Shown here piece after piece: positions 13,102-23,906 of a DNA stretch of 64,000 bases. The stretch covers positions 21,075 through 85,074 of the forward strand of contig NZ_SJDL01000022.1 in NCBI RefSeq assembly GCF_004327985.1, read 5' to 3'. A model generated the notes under the pieces. The model saw only the letters and a list, made by a program, of their open reading frames with translations, was not told the origin of the DNA and did no database searches. The first letter of the stretch is position 1, and the number at the start of each line of letters is the position of its first letter. The position numbers were made by a program, and so were the translations under genes. Origin of the DNA: Marinobacter halodurans (GTDB lineage: Bacteria > Pseudomonadota > Gammaproteobacteria > Pseudomonadales > Oleiphilaceae).

Positions 13102-15519
13102 TTAATGTGTATTTATGCGTTCGCCGGATTCGCCTTCTTCATCCCGTGATTTGGCGGGTGTCGGCTTATCGGACAGGTCGCCCACCTCCGGCGTCGGCTG
13201 GTACGCCAGCGCCACATCCAGCACCTGATCGATCCAGGTCACCGGACGGATGTCGAGCGATTCCTTGATATTTTCCGGTATCTCCTTGAGATCACGGACA
13301 TTTTCCTCAGGGATGATGACCGTCTTGATGCCGCCACGATGGGCTGCCAGCAGCTTTTCCTTGAGCCCGCCAATGGCCAGCACGCGACCGCGCAGGGTGA
13401 TCTCACCGGTCATGGCTACATCCGCCCGCACCGGAATGCTGGTCAGTGCAGACACCAGACCGGTGCACATGCCGATACCGGCACTGGGGCCATCTTTCGG
13501 TGTGGCACCTTCCGGCACGTGAATGTGCAGGTCATGATGCTCGTAGAAGTCATCCTTGATACCGAGACCGGCCGCCCGACTGCGGACCACGGTCAGGGCC
13601 GCCTGGATGGACTCCTGCATGACGTCGCCCAGCGACCCGGTCTTGACCACCTTGCCCTTGCCTTTGGTCAGGGCACATTCAATAGTCAGCAGCTCACCAC
13701 CGACCTGGGTCCAGGCCAGACCGGTCACCTGCCCGACCTGGTTGGATTCCTCCGCCAGGCCATACTTGAACTTGCGCACGCCGGAGTAATGCTCAAGCAG
13801 ATCGGGCGTCAGTTCCACGGTTTCCGTGTTGCCGGCCTCGACATGCTCCCGCACGACCTTGCGGCAGATTTTTGCAATCTCGCGCTCCAGGCTCCGCACG
13901 CCCGCCTCGCGGGTGTAATAGCGGATCAGGTCACGCAGTGAGTCATCGGAGACGTTCAACTCGTTCTTGCGCAGGCCATTCGCCTTAAGCTGTTTGGGCA
14001 ACAGGTGCTGCCGCGCAATGTTGACCTTCTCGTCCTCGGTGTACCCCGGGATACGGATGATCTCCATCCGGTCCAGCAGGGCCGGCGGAATGTCCATGGA
14101 GTTGGACGTGCAGACAAACATCACGTCGGACAGGTCATAGTCCACTTCCAGGTAATGATCGTTGAAGGTGTGGTTCTGTTCCGGATCCAGGACTTCCAGC
14201 AACGCCGATGCCGGATCGCCCCGGTGATCCATCCCCATCTTGTCGATCTCGTCGAACAGGAACAGCGGGTTCTTCACACCGACCTTTGAAAGCTTCTGCA
14301 GCAGTTTGCCCGGCAAAGCGCCAATGTAGGTCTTGCGGTGACCGCGGATTTCCGCTTCGTCACGCACACCACCCAACGCCATACGGGTATATTTGCGGTT
14401 GGTTGCCCGGGCGATGGACTGCCCCAGTGAGGTCTTGCCGACACCCGGAGGGCCCACCAGGCACAGCACCGGCCCCTTGATCTTCTTCACCCGGTTTTGT
14501 ACCGCGAGATATTCCAGGATCCGCTTCTTGACCTCGTCCAGGCCGTAGTGATCCTGGTCCAGAATCTCCCGGGCCTTCTCCAGGTCGTGACGGACCCGGC
14601 TGCGCTTCTTCCAGGGGATCGCCAGCATCCAGTCGATGTAACCACGAACGACCGTGGCTTCAGCGGACATGGGCGACATCATCTTGAGCTTGTTGAGTTC
14701 GGCTTCGGTCTTCTTGCGCGCTTCCTCGGGCAGACCGGCTTCCTCGAGCTTCTGCTCCAGCTCTTCGAAATCACCACCGCCTTCACCGAGTTGGCCCATC
14801 TCCTTCTGGATGGCCTTCATCTGCTCGTTGAGATAGTACTCCCGCTGACTGCGCTCCATCTGTTTCTTCACGCGACCACGGATACGCTTTTCAACCTCGA
14901 TCAGGTCGATCTCGCCATCCAGGCGCCCCAGCAGGAGCTCGACCCGCTGACGCACATCCAGCGTCTCCAGCAGTTCCTGCTTCTCGTGGATCTTGAGCTC
15001 CAGGTGCGCCGCCATGGTATCGGCCAGCCGCTCCAGGTCGTCGATACCGGTCAGGGAATTGGTCACCTCCGACGGCACTTTCTTGGACAGCTTGACGTAC
15101 TTCTCAAACTCTTCAGAGAGTGTCTTGACCAGCACGGACTCTTCCCGCTCCGGCAGGGTATCTTCCTCGAGCAACGCCGCCCGGGCGGTCAGGAATTCAC
15201 CTTCCTCGATGGAATCGACGCGCGCCCGGGCATTGCCCTCGACCAGCACCTTGACGGTGCCGTCGGGTAATTTCAGCATCTGCAGGACGGTGGCCAGGGT
15301 GCCCATGTTGTAGACGTCATCCGCGCCCGGGTCGTCCGTCCCCGCATCCCGCTGGGCCAGCAGCAGGATTTCCTTGCTCCCCTCCATGGCCGCTTCCAGG
15401 GCCTGGATCGACTTTTCCCGGCCGACAAACAGCGGCACAACCATGTGGGGAAAGACCACCACGTCCCGCAACGGAAGCATTGGATAATCATTCATGGGGG
15501 CTTCAGGTATTGATGTCAT
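13102..15519 (-). CDS. lon: ATP-dependent Lon protease
   Basis: A cytoplasmic AAA+ serine protease that removes damaged proteins and short-lived regulators. The ATG at 15519 has GAGG upstream and gives 805 residues, close to the family norm. The N-terminal LON substrate domain opens with [16 protein letters not shown]. The ATPase has Walker [10 protein letters not shown] (about 355-363) and Walker [11 protein letters not shown]. The protease domain has the catalytic dyad Ser679 (PKDGPSAGI) and Lys722 ([14 protein letters not shown]). The C-terminus carries a charged tail ([16 protein letters not shown]). It lies downstream of clpX but is separated from it by a terminator and a likely promoter. 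Confidence 0.98.
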   Translation of the reverse strand: MTSIPEAPMNDYPMLPLRDVVVFPHMVVPLFVGREKSIQALEAAMEGSKEILLLAQRDAGTDDPGADDVYNMGTLATVLQMLKLPDGTVKVLVEGNARARVDSIEEGEFLTARAALLEEDTLPEREESVLVKTLSEEFEKYVKLSKKVPSEVTNSLTGIDDLERLADTMAAHLELKIHEKQELLETLDVRQRVELLLGRLDGEIDLIEVEKRIRGRVKKQMERSQREYYLNEQMKAIQKEMGQLGEGGGDFEELEQKLEEAGLPEEARKKTEAELNKLKMMSPMSAEATVVRGYIDWMLAIPWKKRSRVRHDLEKAREILDQDHYGLDEVKKRILEYLAVQNRVKKIKGPVLCLVGPPGVGKTSLGQSIARATNRKYTRMALGGVRDEAEIRGHRKTYIGALPGKLLQKLSKVGVKNPLFLFDEIDKMGMDHRGDPASALLEVLDPEQNHTFNDHYLEVDYDLSDVMFVCTSNSMDIPPALLDRMEIIRIPGYTEDEKVNIARQHLLPKQLKANGLRKNELNVSDDSLRDLIRYYTREAGVRSLEREIAKICRKVVREHVEAGNTETVELTPDLLEHYSGVRKFKYGLAEESNQVGQVTGLAWTQVGGELLTIECALTKGKGKVVKTGSLGDVMQESIQAALTVVRSRAAGLGIKDDFYEHHDLHIHVPEGATPKDGPSAGIGMCTGLVSALTSIPVRADVAMTGEITLRGRVLAIGGLKEKLLAAHRGGIKTVIIPEENVRDLKEIPENIKESLDIRPVTWIDQVLDVALAYQPTPEVGDLSDKPTPAKSRDEEGESGERINTH

Positions 15520-15748
15520 AGAGAATCCTCTGACTGACGCGTCTTGAAACACGTGGCATACGGACAGGTGCGAGCGTCAATGCCCTGCCCGGTTGCGAAT
15601 CGGGTTGCCGCCAACAGGCTTTCCACCATGATGCCATAGAAAGAAGGCTGTCAGCTTCCACTGAATTAATGATTGGGGGCTTTTTTCGCGAATACAATGG
15701 CCATCTGCGCCGGTTTTGGCGCCATAAGAAACGGATGTCGCAGAAACA

Positions 15749-15774
15749 GAAAAGGGGCGCAAGCGCCCCTTTTC
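15749..15774. terminator. Bidirectional-type terminator of clpX
   Basis: GAAAAGGGGCGC (15749-15760) and GCGCCCCTTTTC (15763-15774) form a 12-base perfect stem with a two-base centre. On the minus strand it ends clpX, 25 bases after its stop. The remaining 15520-15748 would hold the lon promoter. Confidence 0.88.
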
Positions 15775-15798
15775 CCAACCACACCGCATATGACGCCG

Positions 15799-17085
15799 TC
15801 AGTCTTCCGGCACGGCCTTGGCGTGGTCGTTACTGGCGTAGATCTTGAACGGTTCGGAATCACCGCTGATAACGCTCTCGTCGATCACCACCTTGCAGAC
15901 ATCATGCTCAGACGGAATCTGGTACATGGTGTCGAGCAGGGTCGCCTCGAGGATCGAACGCAGCCCCCGGGCACCGGTCTTGCGCTCCATGGCCTTGCGG
16001 GCCACCGCACGCAACGCGTCTTCGCGGAAGTCGAGTTCGACGTCTTCCATATCGAAGAGCTTCTGGTACTGCTTGGTCAGGGCGTTCTTCGGCTCGGTCA
16101 GGATCTGTACGAGCGCATCCTCATCCAGCTCGGTCAGCGTCGCGACAACCGGCAGACGGCCGACGAATTCGGGGATCAGGCCATACTTCACCAGATCCTC
16201 GGTTTCCACATCCTTGATGATGTCTCCGGTACTCTTGCGGTCGTCGTCGCTGACCACCGATGCAGAGAACCCGATACTGCTGCGCTCGGACCGTTCGCGG
16301 ATCACCTTGTCCAACCCGGCAAAGGCGCCACCGCAGATAAACAGGATGTTACCGGTGTCCACCTGCAGGAATTCCTGCTGCGGGTGCTTGCGTCCCCCCT
16401 GGGGCGGTACCGAAGCCACGGTACCTTCGATCAGCTTCAACAGCGCCTGCTGCACACCTTCACCCGATACGTCCCGGGTAATCGACGGGTTGTCCGACTT
16501 GCGGGAGATCTTGTCGATCTCATCGATGTAGACGATGCCGCGCTGGGCCTTGTCCACATCGTAGTCGCACTTCTGCAGCAACTTCTGGATGATGTTCTCG
16601 ACGTCCTCACCGACGTAACCGGCTTCCGTCAGAGTGGTGGCATCGGCGATCGTAAACGGAACATTCAGCATGCGCGCCAGTGTCTCGGCCAGCAGCGTCT
16701 TACCACTACCGGTCGGGCCAATCAGCAGGATGTTGCTCTTGCCGAGCTCCACGTCAGACGACTTGCCCTCGCCGTAGCGAAGGCGCTTGTAGTGGTTGTA
16801 TACCGCTACAGACAATACGATCTTGGCGCGATCCTGACCAATGACATACTGGTCCAGTGTGTCGCGGATTTCCGCGGGGCTGGGAAGGCGGTCACTCTGT
16901 TCTTCCTGCGCGTTTTCCTGGATTTCTTCCCGGATGATGTCATTGCACAGGTCGACACACTCGTCGCAGATGAAAACCGAGGGCCCTGCAATGAGCTTGC
17001 GGACTTCATGCTGGCTCTTTCCGCAAAACGAGCAGTAGAGCAACTTGCCGTTATCGTCGCCCCTGCCGTTTCTGTCATCTGCCAT
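15799..17085 (-). CDS. clpX: ATP-dependent Clp protease ATP-binding subunit ClpX
   Basis: A hexameric AAA+ unfoldase that feeds substrates to ClpP. The 428-residue protein has the N-terminal C4 zinc domain (Cys18, Cys21, Cys40, Cys43), Walker A GPTGSGKT (123-130), the pore loop GYVG (156-159) and Walker B VYIDEID (185-191). [12 protein letters not shown] and the [13 protein letters not shown] region near the C-terminus are also typical. The start has AGAGG upstream. It follows clpP by 190 bases, the usual clpP-clpX order, so both may share a transcript. Confidence 0.98.
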   Translation of the reverse strand: MADDRNGRGDDNGKLLYCSFCGKSQHEVRKLIAGPSVFICDECVDLCNDIIREEIQENAQEEQSDRLPSPAEIRDTLDQYVIGQDRAKIVLSVAVYNHYKRLRYGEGKSSDVELGKSNILLIGPTGSGKTLLAETLARMLNVPFTIADATTLTEAGYVGEDVENIIQKLLQKCDYDVDKAQRGIVYIDEIDKISRKSDNPSITRDVSGEGVQQALLKLIEGTVASVPPQGGRKHPQQEFLQVDTGNILFICGGAFAGLDKVIRERSERSSIGFSASVVSDDDRKSTGDIIKDVETEDLVKYGLIPEFVGRLPVVATLTELDEDALVQILTEPKNALTKQYQKLFDMEDVELDFREDALRAVARKAMERKTGARGLRSILEATLLDTMYQIPSEHDVCKVVIDESVISGDSEPFKIYASNDHAKAVPED

Positions 17086-17275
17086 TGAAATACCTCTGTC
17101 TTGGCTTTCGTGTTCACTGTCGGCCGGAAATACAGCATTCCAGTTGCCGATATACGCCCGCGAGACGTCATGCGATCACGGTAGTCGATTTCGGATTGCA
17201 TCTGACCGGCGCCTGCCGGCCCGTCCCTGCGGCGATTACCGCCCAGGCTCCGGGATTCAGGCCGCCAAATCAGTA

Positions 17276-17911
17276 TTATTTATTCGACACGCGTTTATCA
17301 AGTACGGAGTCGATCAGACCATAGTCTTTAGCCTGCTGCGGATCCATGAAGTTATCACGGTCCGTATCGCGGGCGATGGTCTCCAGGTCCTGACCGGTGT
17401 GGTGGGCCAGCAAACGGTTCAGGGTTTCACGGATCTTGAGGATCTCACGGGTGTGGATTTCGATGTCCGTGGCCTGCCCCTGGTAGCCACCCAGCGGCTG
17501 GTGAATCATGACCCGGGAATTCGGCAGACAGGCCCGTTTGCCTGCAGCGCCGCCGGCCAGCAGGAAGGCACCCATGCTAGCAGCCTGACCGACGCAGAGA
17601 GTAGCCACATCCGGCTTGATGAACTGCATGGTGTCGTAAATGGACATGCCGGCCGTCACGGAGCCACCCGGACTGTTGATATAGAGGTGTACGTCCTTAT
17701 CGGGGTTCTCGGATTCCAGGAACAGCAGTTGCGCGACGATCAGGTTCGCCATGTGATCCTCGACCGGACCCACCATGAAGATGACACGCTCCTTGAGCAG
17801 CCGGGAATAGATGTCGAAAGAGCGCTCGCCTCGCGCTGTCTGCTCGATGACAATCGGGACAAGACCGGAATTGGTCACCATGGTCGGGCCGTCGTACGGT
17901 TGTTGCGTCAT
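17276..17911 (-). CDS. clpP: ATP-dependent Clp protease proteolytic subunit
   Basis: A serine protease that forms the double-ring chamber served by ClpX and ClpA. The 211 residues include a short propeptide. The triad is Ser112 ([11 protein letters not shown]), His137 ([11 protein letters not shown]) and probably Asp186 (RDTDRDNFM), matching the E. coli precursor with a one-residue shift. AGGAG lies upstream of the ATG. Together with tig upstream and clpX and lon downstream it completes the common tig-clpP-clpX-lon-hupB-ppiD order. Confidence 0.98.
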   Translation of the reverse strand: MTQQPYDGPTMVTNSGLVPIVIEQTARGERSFDIYSRLLKERVIFMVGPVEDHMANLIVAQLLFLESENPDKDVHLYINSPGGSVTAGMSIYDTMQFIKPDVATLCVGQAASMGAFLLAGGAAGKRACLPNSRVMIHQPLGGYQGQATDIEIHTREILKIRETLNRLLAHHTGQDLETIARDTDRDNFMDPQQAKDYGLIDSVLDKRVSNK

Positions 17912-18070
17912 GATGTGCCTGAACTCCTTAGCTAAATGAACGATCCAGCGGATGATATGGGGACCACCCTACCGGAAGTCAACTGAGCGCGCCTTGATTT
18001 GGCCTCAGCATGCCTCTCGAAGATCCGGGACGACGCTGCCCGATAACCGCGACATGTCATCGCCCCAGAC

Positions 18071-18096
18071 AAAAACAGCCGGACATTCCGGCTGTT
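18071..18096 (-). terminator. Terminator of tig
   Basis: On the minus strand AACAGCCGGA, a three-base loop and TCCGGCTGTT form a 10-base perfect stem followed by more T. It is 140 bases after the tig stop. The 17912-18235 gap shows nothing else clear; the clpP promoter must lie in 17912-18070. Confidence 0.88.
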
Positions 18097-18235
18097 CCGT
18101 ATTCCAGGAAACCTTTGAACAACTCCGAAACACCGCCTGGTGCCAGAAGTGGCCCGAAGCTGCTCATCGATTTCCAGCGTAACCATTTCGGAGCGCGATG
18201 TCCGCCCCGAAACGGTCCATTTTTGAAACGAAGCG

Positions 18236-19549
18236 TTAGCCCTGCTGCGGCTGACCAGCGGCAACGGCTTCTTCGTACTTCATCTTCTTCTCTTTGACCT
18301 TGGCTTGTGACAGCACATGGTCAACAACAGCCTCTTCCAGCACCACGGACTCGATCTGGGCCTTTTGCTGTGGGTTGCTGTTGTAGTGCGCGATCACCTC
18401 TTCCGGTGATTCGTAAGTCGATGCGATTTCCTGGATCTTTTCGTCGACCTTGTCGGCATCCGCTTTGATGTCGTTCTGACGAATCAGTTCCTGGAACAAC
18501 AGGCCGGTCTTGACGCGGCGCTTGGCCTGATCCGTAAACAGTTCAGCCGGCAGCTGCTGCGGATCCATCTGCATCTGGCCGCCAAAGCGCTGGACGGCGT
18601 CCTGACGCAGACGGTCGATTTCCTGGTCGATCAACGCCTGGGGAATTTCGAAGTCATTGCCTTCGACCAGACCTTCAACGACGTCGTTCTTGACCTTGTT
18701 GGAGACGGCCTGCCTCAGCTCACGCTCCATGTTCTTCTTCACGTCCGCGCGGAAGCCTTCCTCGTCTTCGGCATCGACGCCGAATTTCTCAAAGAATTCC
18801 TGGTTCAGTTCCGGCAGGATCGGCTCTTCTACGGTGTGGATCGTGATCTCGAACTTGGCCGGTTTGCCGGCCAGCTCTTCGTTCTGGTAATCCTCAGGGA
18901 AGGTCACTTCGATTTCCAGCTCTTCACCGGCCTTGCCGCCGATGATGCCTTCTTCAAAGCCCGGGATCATCTGACCGGAACCCAGAGTCAGCTTGTGGCC
19001 TTCGGCAGAGCCGCCGTCGAAGGCTTCGCCGTCGACGTAGCCCTTGAAGTCAATGGTCACAACGTCTTTCTTCTTGGACTTGCGCTTGACGGACTTCATG
19101 TCCGCCTGCTGACGGCGCAGGGTATCGATCATCTGATCGACGTCTTTCTCGCCCACTTCGGCCTTGGGCTTCTCGACCTCAACCTTGCTCAGGTCCGCCA
19201 GTTCGATTTCCGGCAGTACTTCGAAAATCGCCACGAACTCGAGGTCTTTGCCTTCTTCCATGACTTTCGGCTCGAAACGCGGCCAGCCGGCCGGAGACAC
19301 GTCTTTCTCTTCCAGCGCCTTGACGTAGCTGTCACGCATGACTTCGCTGACCACTTCCTGGCGAACACCCGCTCCAAAACGACGCTTGACGACGCTCAGC
19401 GGCACCTTGCCCGGGCGAAAACCGTTCAGGCGAACGGTGCGTGCGGTTTCCTGCAGACGCTTCTGAACAGCCTGATCAATTTCCTGAGCGGGCACACCAA
19501 TCGTCATTCGACGCTCGATGTTGGACGTCGTTTCTACAGACACTTGCAT
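18236..19549 (-). CDS. tig: Trigger factor
   Basis: A ribosome-bound chaperone with peptidyl-prolyl isomerase activity. The 437 residues have the usual three parts: the ribosome-binding domain, with the signature NGFRPGKVPLSVVKRRFG near residues 43-60; the FKBP-type domain (about 150-245, VTIDFKGYVDGEAFDGGSAEGHKLTLGSGQMIPGFE split across it); and the helical C-terminal chaperone arm. The end (KKMKYEEAVAAGQPQQG) is a flexible tail. GAGGAAC-type ribosome site precedes the ATG. A terminator separates it from clpP, so co-transcription with clpP is partial at most. Confidence 0.97.
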   Translation of the reverse strand: MQVSVETTSNIERRMTIGVPAQEIDQAVQKRLQETARTVRLNGFRPGKVPLSVVKRRFGAGVRQEVVSEVMRDSYVKALEEKDVSPAGWPRFEPKVMEEGKDLEFVAIFEVLPEIELADLSKVEVEKPKAEVGEKDVDQMIDTLRRQQADMKSVKRKSKKKDVVTIDFKGYVDGEAFDGGSAEGHKLTLGSGQMIPGFEEGIIGGKAGEELEIEVTFPEDYQNEELAGKPAKFEITIHTVEEPILPELNQEFFEKFGVDAEDEEGFRADVKKNMERELRQAVSNKVKNDVVEGLVEGNDFEIPQALIDQEIDRLRQDAVQRFGGQMQMDPQQLPAELFTDQAKRRVKTGLLFQELIRQNDIKADADKVDEKIQEIASTYESPEEVIAHYNSNPQQKAQIESVVLEEAVVDHVLSQAKVKEKKMKYEEAVAAGQPQQG

Positions 19550-19771
19550 GGAAGTTCCTCGAATTACCGGTTCAATAAGTAAATGGACACAGGTTGAGTC
19601 GGACGCGAAATCCAGAACGGACGCAGATCATTCCGCTCAGGCCTGCGAAAACTAAACAGCCATTTTATCATGCTTTTGGTCGCCGAGAGAACGCCTGGCG
19701 CGCGGACTTTGCACTTTCGTGAACAGACTGACCGACGATGGGTCGTGGGATCGACATCTACAAGGAAGGGA

Positions 19772-19856
19772 TGGTGCGAGAGGAGAGACTCGAACTCTCA
19801 CGGGTTGCCCCACTGGAACCTAAATCCAGCGCGTCTACCAGTTCCGCCACTCTCGC
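19772..19856 (-). tRNA. tRNA-Leu (anticodon TAG)
   Basis: Minus strand: acceptor GCGAGAG pairs with CTCTCGC, then A73 and an encoded CCA. The anticodon stem CTGGA/TCCAG holds TTTAGGT, giving TAG. The long variable arm and 85-base length are those of a leucine tRNA. It is the last gene of the tRNA operon. Confidence 0.96.
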
Positions 19857-19930
19857 CACTCGATAACCGTAACAGCACCAGAATGCCAGCTTAGAATCCG
19901 GTCAGCGGGGAATCAAACATCCGGGAAAAG

Positions 19931-20006
19931 TGGGGTGGACGAAGGGGTTCGAACCCTCGACCGCAGGAGTCACAATCCTGAGCTCTACCAACTGAGCTAC
20001 GTCCAC
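19931..20006 (-). tRNA. tRNA-His (anticodon GTG)
   Basis: Minus strand: acceptor GTGGACG with CGTCCAC, C73 and an encoded CCA. The anticodon stem CAGGA/TCCTG encloses TTGTGAC, giving GTG. The base before position 1 is G (at 20007), the G-1 that pairs with C73 in histidine tRNAs. Confidence 0.96.
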
Positions 20007-20127
20007 CACATTGTCACTCGAACCCAATCTACGGTTCGTATATCCTACCGGAATAAGCTGGCGCCTATTCCCAACTTTGCCTCGGGGCTTGGTTCGTGCT
20101 CCTTGGAGCCCTCACCCGCCGGGTTAA

Positions 20128-20204
<77 letters not shown>

Positions 20205-20244
20205 TTGACCTTTCGCCCACCTGAATGACCAGGTTTTAGCGGAG

Positions 20245-20321
20245 TGGTCGGGGTAGAGAGATTCGAACTCCCGACATCCTGCTCCCAAAGCAGGCGCGCT
20301 ACCAGACTGCGCTATACCCCG
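20245..20321 (-). tRNA. tRNA-Pro (anticodon TGG)
   Basis: Minus strand: acceptor CGGGGTA with TACCCCG, A73, encoded CCA. The anticodon stem CCTGC/GCAGG encloses TTTGGGA, giving TGG. The C1-G72 start is typical of proline tRNAs. It is the first gene of the Pro-Arg-His-Leu operon. Confidence 0.96.
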
Positions 20322-20366
20322 TTCCTGACGACCTGAACAACAGATGCCTCAGCAAAGTTGGCGCGA

Positions 20367-20395
20367 ATGATACCGGCGGTTCCGGGGCCCGTCAA
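20367..20395 (-). promoter_or_regulatory. Sigma-70 promoter of the tRNA operon
   Basis: On the minus strand TTGACG (20390-20395) and TATCAT (20367-20372) are exactly 17 bases apart, with the start point expected near 20360, about 40 bases before tRNA-Pro. The bases after the -10 are GC-rich (CGCGCC), as in stringently controlled stable-RNA promoters. The rest of the 20322-20622 gap holds the folD promoter region with no clear motif. Confidence 0.85.
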
Positions 20396-20622
20396 CACGG
20401 ATTTCGGATAAGTGGCCAATCTTTCCCGCCGCGTTGGCCGTAAGCCGTAACCATGAGACAATGGCGCCCTCTTTTCCCGGATGGCGTACAGCGGTTGGAT
20501 GCACACCGCTAGCCGGAAAGCGTCGGCCTGCTCCCGCAGACTGATCCGACTGCGGCGCCATCCCGTGATCACTCGCTCTGGCAGGCTTCAAGGCCCTGCC
20601 TACAAACCAGATTGTACACGCA

Positions 20623-21483
20623 ATGACAGCAGAACTGATTGATGGAAAGAAAATCGCCGCCCAGGTTCGTGAAGAAGTCGCCCTGGGCGTTCAAACCCGC
20701 ATTGAGCAAGGCCTGAGAGCACCGGGGCTGGCCGTCGTCCTGGTCGGCGAAGACCCAGCTTCCCAGGTGTACGTTGGCAACAAGCGCAAGGCCTGCGGGA
20801 AGGTCGGTATCGTATCCCTGTCCTACGACCTGCCGGCGGATACCAGCCAGGAAGCGCTGGAGACACTGGTCGACGAACTGAACGAAAATCCGGCCATCGA
20901 CGGCATCCTGGTCCAACTGCCGTTGCCGGAACCCCTGGATGCAGATCCGATCCTGCTGAAGATTCGCCCGGACAAGGATGTGGACGGTTTTCACCCCTAT
21001 AACGTCGGCCGCCTGGCTCAACGCCGGCCGGAGCTGCGTCCGTGCACGCCGGCCGGAATCATCACCCTGCTGGATTCCATCGGAACACCCTATAAAGGTC
21101 AGCACGCGGTCATCGTCGGCGCATCCAACATCGTCGGCCGCCCCATGGCGATGGAATTGCTCCTGCGCGGCGCCACCATAACCATCGCCCACCGCTTTAC
21201 GGAAAACCTCGCCCGCTTCGTTTCTGAGGCGGACATCCTGATTGCCGCCGCAGGCAAGCCCGGCCTGATCAAGGGCGACTGGATCAAACCCGGCGCCACG
21301 GTAATCGATGTCGGCATCAACCGCACCGAGGACGGCAAACTGATCGGTGACGTGGAGTTCGATAAAGCCGCAGAACGTGCCGCCTATATTACGCCGGTTC
21401 CCGGCGGCGTCGGTCCGATGACCATCGCTACCCTGCTCCAGAACACGCTCTATGCGGCCAACGAACTGCACCAGGACCAGTAG
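20623..21483 (+). CDS. folD: Bifunctional methylene-THF dehydrogenase / methenyl-THF cyclohydrolase
   Basis: Interconverts methylene-, methenyl- and formyl-tetrahydrofolate in one-carbon metabolism, with NADP+. The 286-residue length is normal. Catalytic Tyr50 and Lys54 are in [17 protein letters not shown], with the same numbering as E. coli. The substrate segment [10 protein letters not shown] and the dinucleotide motif [18 protein letters not shown] are clear, and the C-terminal [16 protein letters not shown] is diagnostic. It is a single gene with a terminator after it, divergent from the tRNA operon. Confidence 0.98.
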   Translation: MTAELIDGKKIAAQVREEVALGVQTRIEQGLRAPGLAVVLVGEDPASQVYVGNKRKACGKVGIVSLSYDLPADTSQEALETLVDELNENPAIDGILVQLPLPEPLDADPILLKIRPDKDVDGFHPYNVGRLAQRRPELRPCTPAGIITLLDSIGTPYKGQHAVIVGASNIVGRPMAMELLLRGATITIAHRFTENLARFVSEADILIAAAGKPGLIKGDWIKPGATVIDVGINRTEDGKLIGDVEFDKAAERAAYITPVPGGVGPMTIATLLQNTLYAANELHQDQ

Positions 21484-21532
21484 GCCCACCACATCGCCTC
21501 GGCGGGCCGACGGCCCGCTATCGGGCAGCCAC

Positions 21533-21561
21533 AAAAAACCCCGCAAGACGCGGGTTTTTTT
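21533..21561. terminator. Bidirectional terminator between folD and glcB
   Basis: CCCGC (21540-21544) and GCGGG (21550-21554) are flanked by six A and seven T, which can extend the stem. It lies between the convergent ends of folD and glcB. Confidence 0.88.
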
Positions 21562-21573
21562 GCGGCCTGTCGC

Positions 21574-23754
21574 TTACTGACCGTACTTGGCTTTCGCCTT
21601 CAGACGGTAAGCATGCAGAAGCGGCTCGGTGTAGCCGTTCGGCTGTTCACGGCCCTTCAGGACCAAGTCGACAGCCGCCTGGAAGGCCACGCTGTCGTCG
21701 AAGTCCGGCGCCATGTTGCGGTAGGACGGATCGCCCGCATTCTGGCGATCAACCACGGCGGCCATGCGCTTCATGGTTTCCATCACCTGCTCTTCGGTGC
21801 AGATACCGTGATACAGCCAGTTGCAGATGTGCTGTGAGGAAATGCGCAGCGTCGCGCGGTCTTCCATCAGGCCGACATCGTTGATGTCCGGCACCTTGGA
21901 GCAACCCACCCCCTGATCGATCCAGCGAACCACGTAACCCAGGATACCCTGAGCGTTGTTGTCCAGCTCCTTCTGGATGTCGTCGGCCGACAGGGATTTC
22001 GGGTCTTTCAGCAGCGGGATGGTCAGGATGTCTTCCAGCTTCGCCCGCTCACGCTTGGCCAACTGGGCCTGGACGTCGGCCACATTGACCTGGTGGTAAT
22101 GCAGCGCGTGCAGCGTTGCGGCCGTCGGTGACGGAACCCAGGCGGTGTTGGCGCCGGCCTTCGGGTGGCCGATCTTGGCCTCCATCATGGCGGCCATCAT
22201 GTCCGGCATGGCCCACATGCCCTTGCCGATCTGGGCAACGCCTTTCAGGCCCGCTTCCAGACCCACGTCCACGTTCCATTGCTCATAGGCCTGGATCCAG
22301 GCCGCGCCCTTGATGTCACCCTTGCGGATAACCGGGCCCGCTTCCATGGAGGTGTGGATTTCGTCACCGGTGCGATCCAGGAAACCGGTGTTGATGAACA
22401 CGCAGCGCTCTTTGGCGGCTTCGATGCAGGACTTCAGGTTGACGGTCGTGCGACGCTCTTCGTCCATGATGCCGACTTTCAGTGTAAAGCGCGGCAGACC
22501 CAGGGCGTCTTCGACGCGGCCAAAGAATTCATTGGTGAACGCCACCTCTTCCGGGCCGTGCATCTTCGGTTTGACGATGTAGACGCTGCCGGTGGTGGAG
22601 TTCTGGATCGGACCTTCGTTCTTCAGGTCATGGATGGCGATCAGCGATGTGATCAGGCCGTCCATCAGACCTTCCGGGATGTCATTCCCGTCCTTGTCCA
22701 GGATGGCGTTGATGGTCATCAGGTGACCCACGTTCCGCACGAACATCAGGCTGCGCCCCTTCAGGGTCAGCTCGGAGCCGTCGGCCGCCGTATAGGCCCG
22801 GTCGCCGTGCATCTTACGGGTGATCTGCTGACCACCCTTCTCGAAGGTCTCCTCCAGGTCGCCCTTCATCAGGCCCAGCCAGTTGCGATAGACCACGGTC
22901 TTGTCATCCGCGTCGACGGCGGCAACGGAGTCTTCGCAGTCCATGATGGTGGTCAGCGCGGACTCGACCAGCACGTCCTTGACGTGAGCACCGTCGTCCT
23001 TGCCGATCGGATGGGAGGCATCGATCTGGATTTCGAAGTGCATGCCGTTCCTGACCAGCAGGATGCCGGTGGGCTCGCCGGCCGCGCCGGTGTAGCCGAC
23101 AAAACCGGATTCATCCTTCAGACCGGTGGTCTCGCCGTTCTGCAGCTTGACCACCAGCTTGCCGCCCTCAACGCTGTACCTGGCAGCGTCCTTGTGGCTG
23201 CCGCTTGCCAGCGGCGCGGAGCTGTCCAGCATGTTGCGGGCATACTCGATGACTTTGGCGCCGCGGATCGGGTTGTAACCACGACCTTTCTCAGCGCCGT
23301 CATCTTCCGGCAGCACGTCGGTGCCGTACAGCGCGTCGTACAGGCTACCCCAGCGGGCATTGGCCGCGTTCAGGGCGAAGCGTGCGTTCATCACCGGAAC
23401 GACCAACTGCGGGCCGGCCATGGTGGCGATTTCCGGATCGACGCTGGAGGTGGTGATACTGAAGTCCGCCGGCTCGTCGACCAGGTAACCGATCTCCTTC
23501 AGGAACGACTTGTACTCGTCCATGTTGATCGGCCGCCCCTTGCGCTCGGTATACCAGGTATCCATTTTCGCCTGGATATCGTCACGCTTGGCCAGCAGCG
23601 CCTTGTTGCGCGGCGCCAGCTCGTGAATGATGGAGTCAAATTCAGACCAGAATTTGTCAGCATCGATGCCGGTACCGGGAATCGCTTCATTGTTCACAAA
23701 GTCATACAAGACTTTCGCGACCTGCAGGCCGCCGACTTGGACGCGTTCTGTCAT
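21574..23754 (-). CDS. glcB: Malate synthase G
   Basis: Condenses glyoxylate and acetyl-CoA to malate. The 726-residue length marks the monomeric G isoform rather than the ~530-residue A form. The N-terminal part ([29 protein letters not shown]), the central [18 protein letters not shown] with the metal-binding Glu and Asp, and the C-terminal [22 protein letters not shown] with the catalytic Asp in MED match the family. No glcDEF or isocitrate lyase genes are adjacent, so it probably serves glyoxylate from wherever it arises. It is a single gene with its promoter in the 152-base gap before cysS. Confidence 0.98.
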   Translation of the reverse strand: MTERVQVGGLQVAKVLYDFVNNEAIPGTGIDADKFWSEFDSIIHELAPRNKALLAKRDDIQAKMDTWYTERKGRPINMDEYKSFLKEIGYLVDEPADFSITTSSVDPEIATMAGPQLVVPVMNARFALNAANARWGSLYDALYGTDVLPEDDGAEKGRGYNPIRGAKVIEYARNMLDSSAPLASGSHKDAARYSVEGGKLVVKLQNGETTGLKDESGFVGYTGAAGEPTGILLVRNGMHFEIQIDASHPIGKDDGAHVKDVLVESALTTIMDCEDSVAAVDADDKTVVYRNWLGLMKGDLEETFEKGGQQITRKMHGDRAYTAADGSELTLKGRSLMFVRNVGHLMTINAILDKDGNDIPEGLMDGLITSLIAIHDLKNEGPIQNSTTGSVYIVKPKMHGPEEVAFTNEFFGRVEDALGLPRFTLKVGIMDEERRTTVNLKSCIEAAKERCVFINTGFLDRTGDEIHTSMEAGPVIRKGDIKGAAWIQAYEQWNVDVGLEAGLKGVAQIGKGMWAMPDMMAAMMEAKIGHPKAGANTAWVPSPTAATLHALHYHQVNVADVQAQLAKRERAKLEDILTIPLLKDPKSLSADDIQKELDNNAQGILGYVVRWIDQGVGCSKVPDINDVGLMEDRATLRISSQHICNWLYHGICTEEQVMETMKRMAAVVDRQNAGDPSYRNMAPDFDDSVAFQAAVDLVLKGREQPNGYTEPLLHAYRLKAKAKYGQ

Positions 23755-23906
23755 CGTTATCGCCTCAATGGTTTCTGTGTGCCGGGGTATGAGCGCGGCT
23801 TCTTTGAGGCCGCTTTGCCCACCCTACTTTCCTGATGATGGCCGACGCCCTGTCCGGCCACCCGTTATCTTTGAGCGCGCTAGTGTAAGGGATAATACGG
23901 ACAAAT

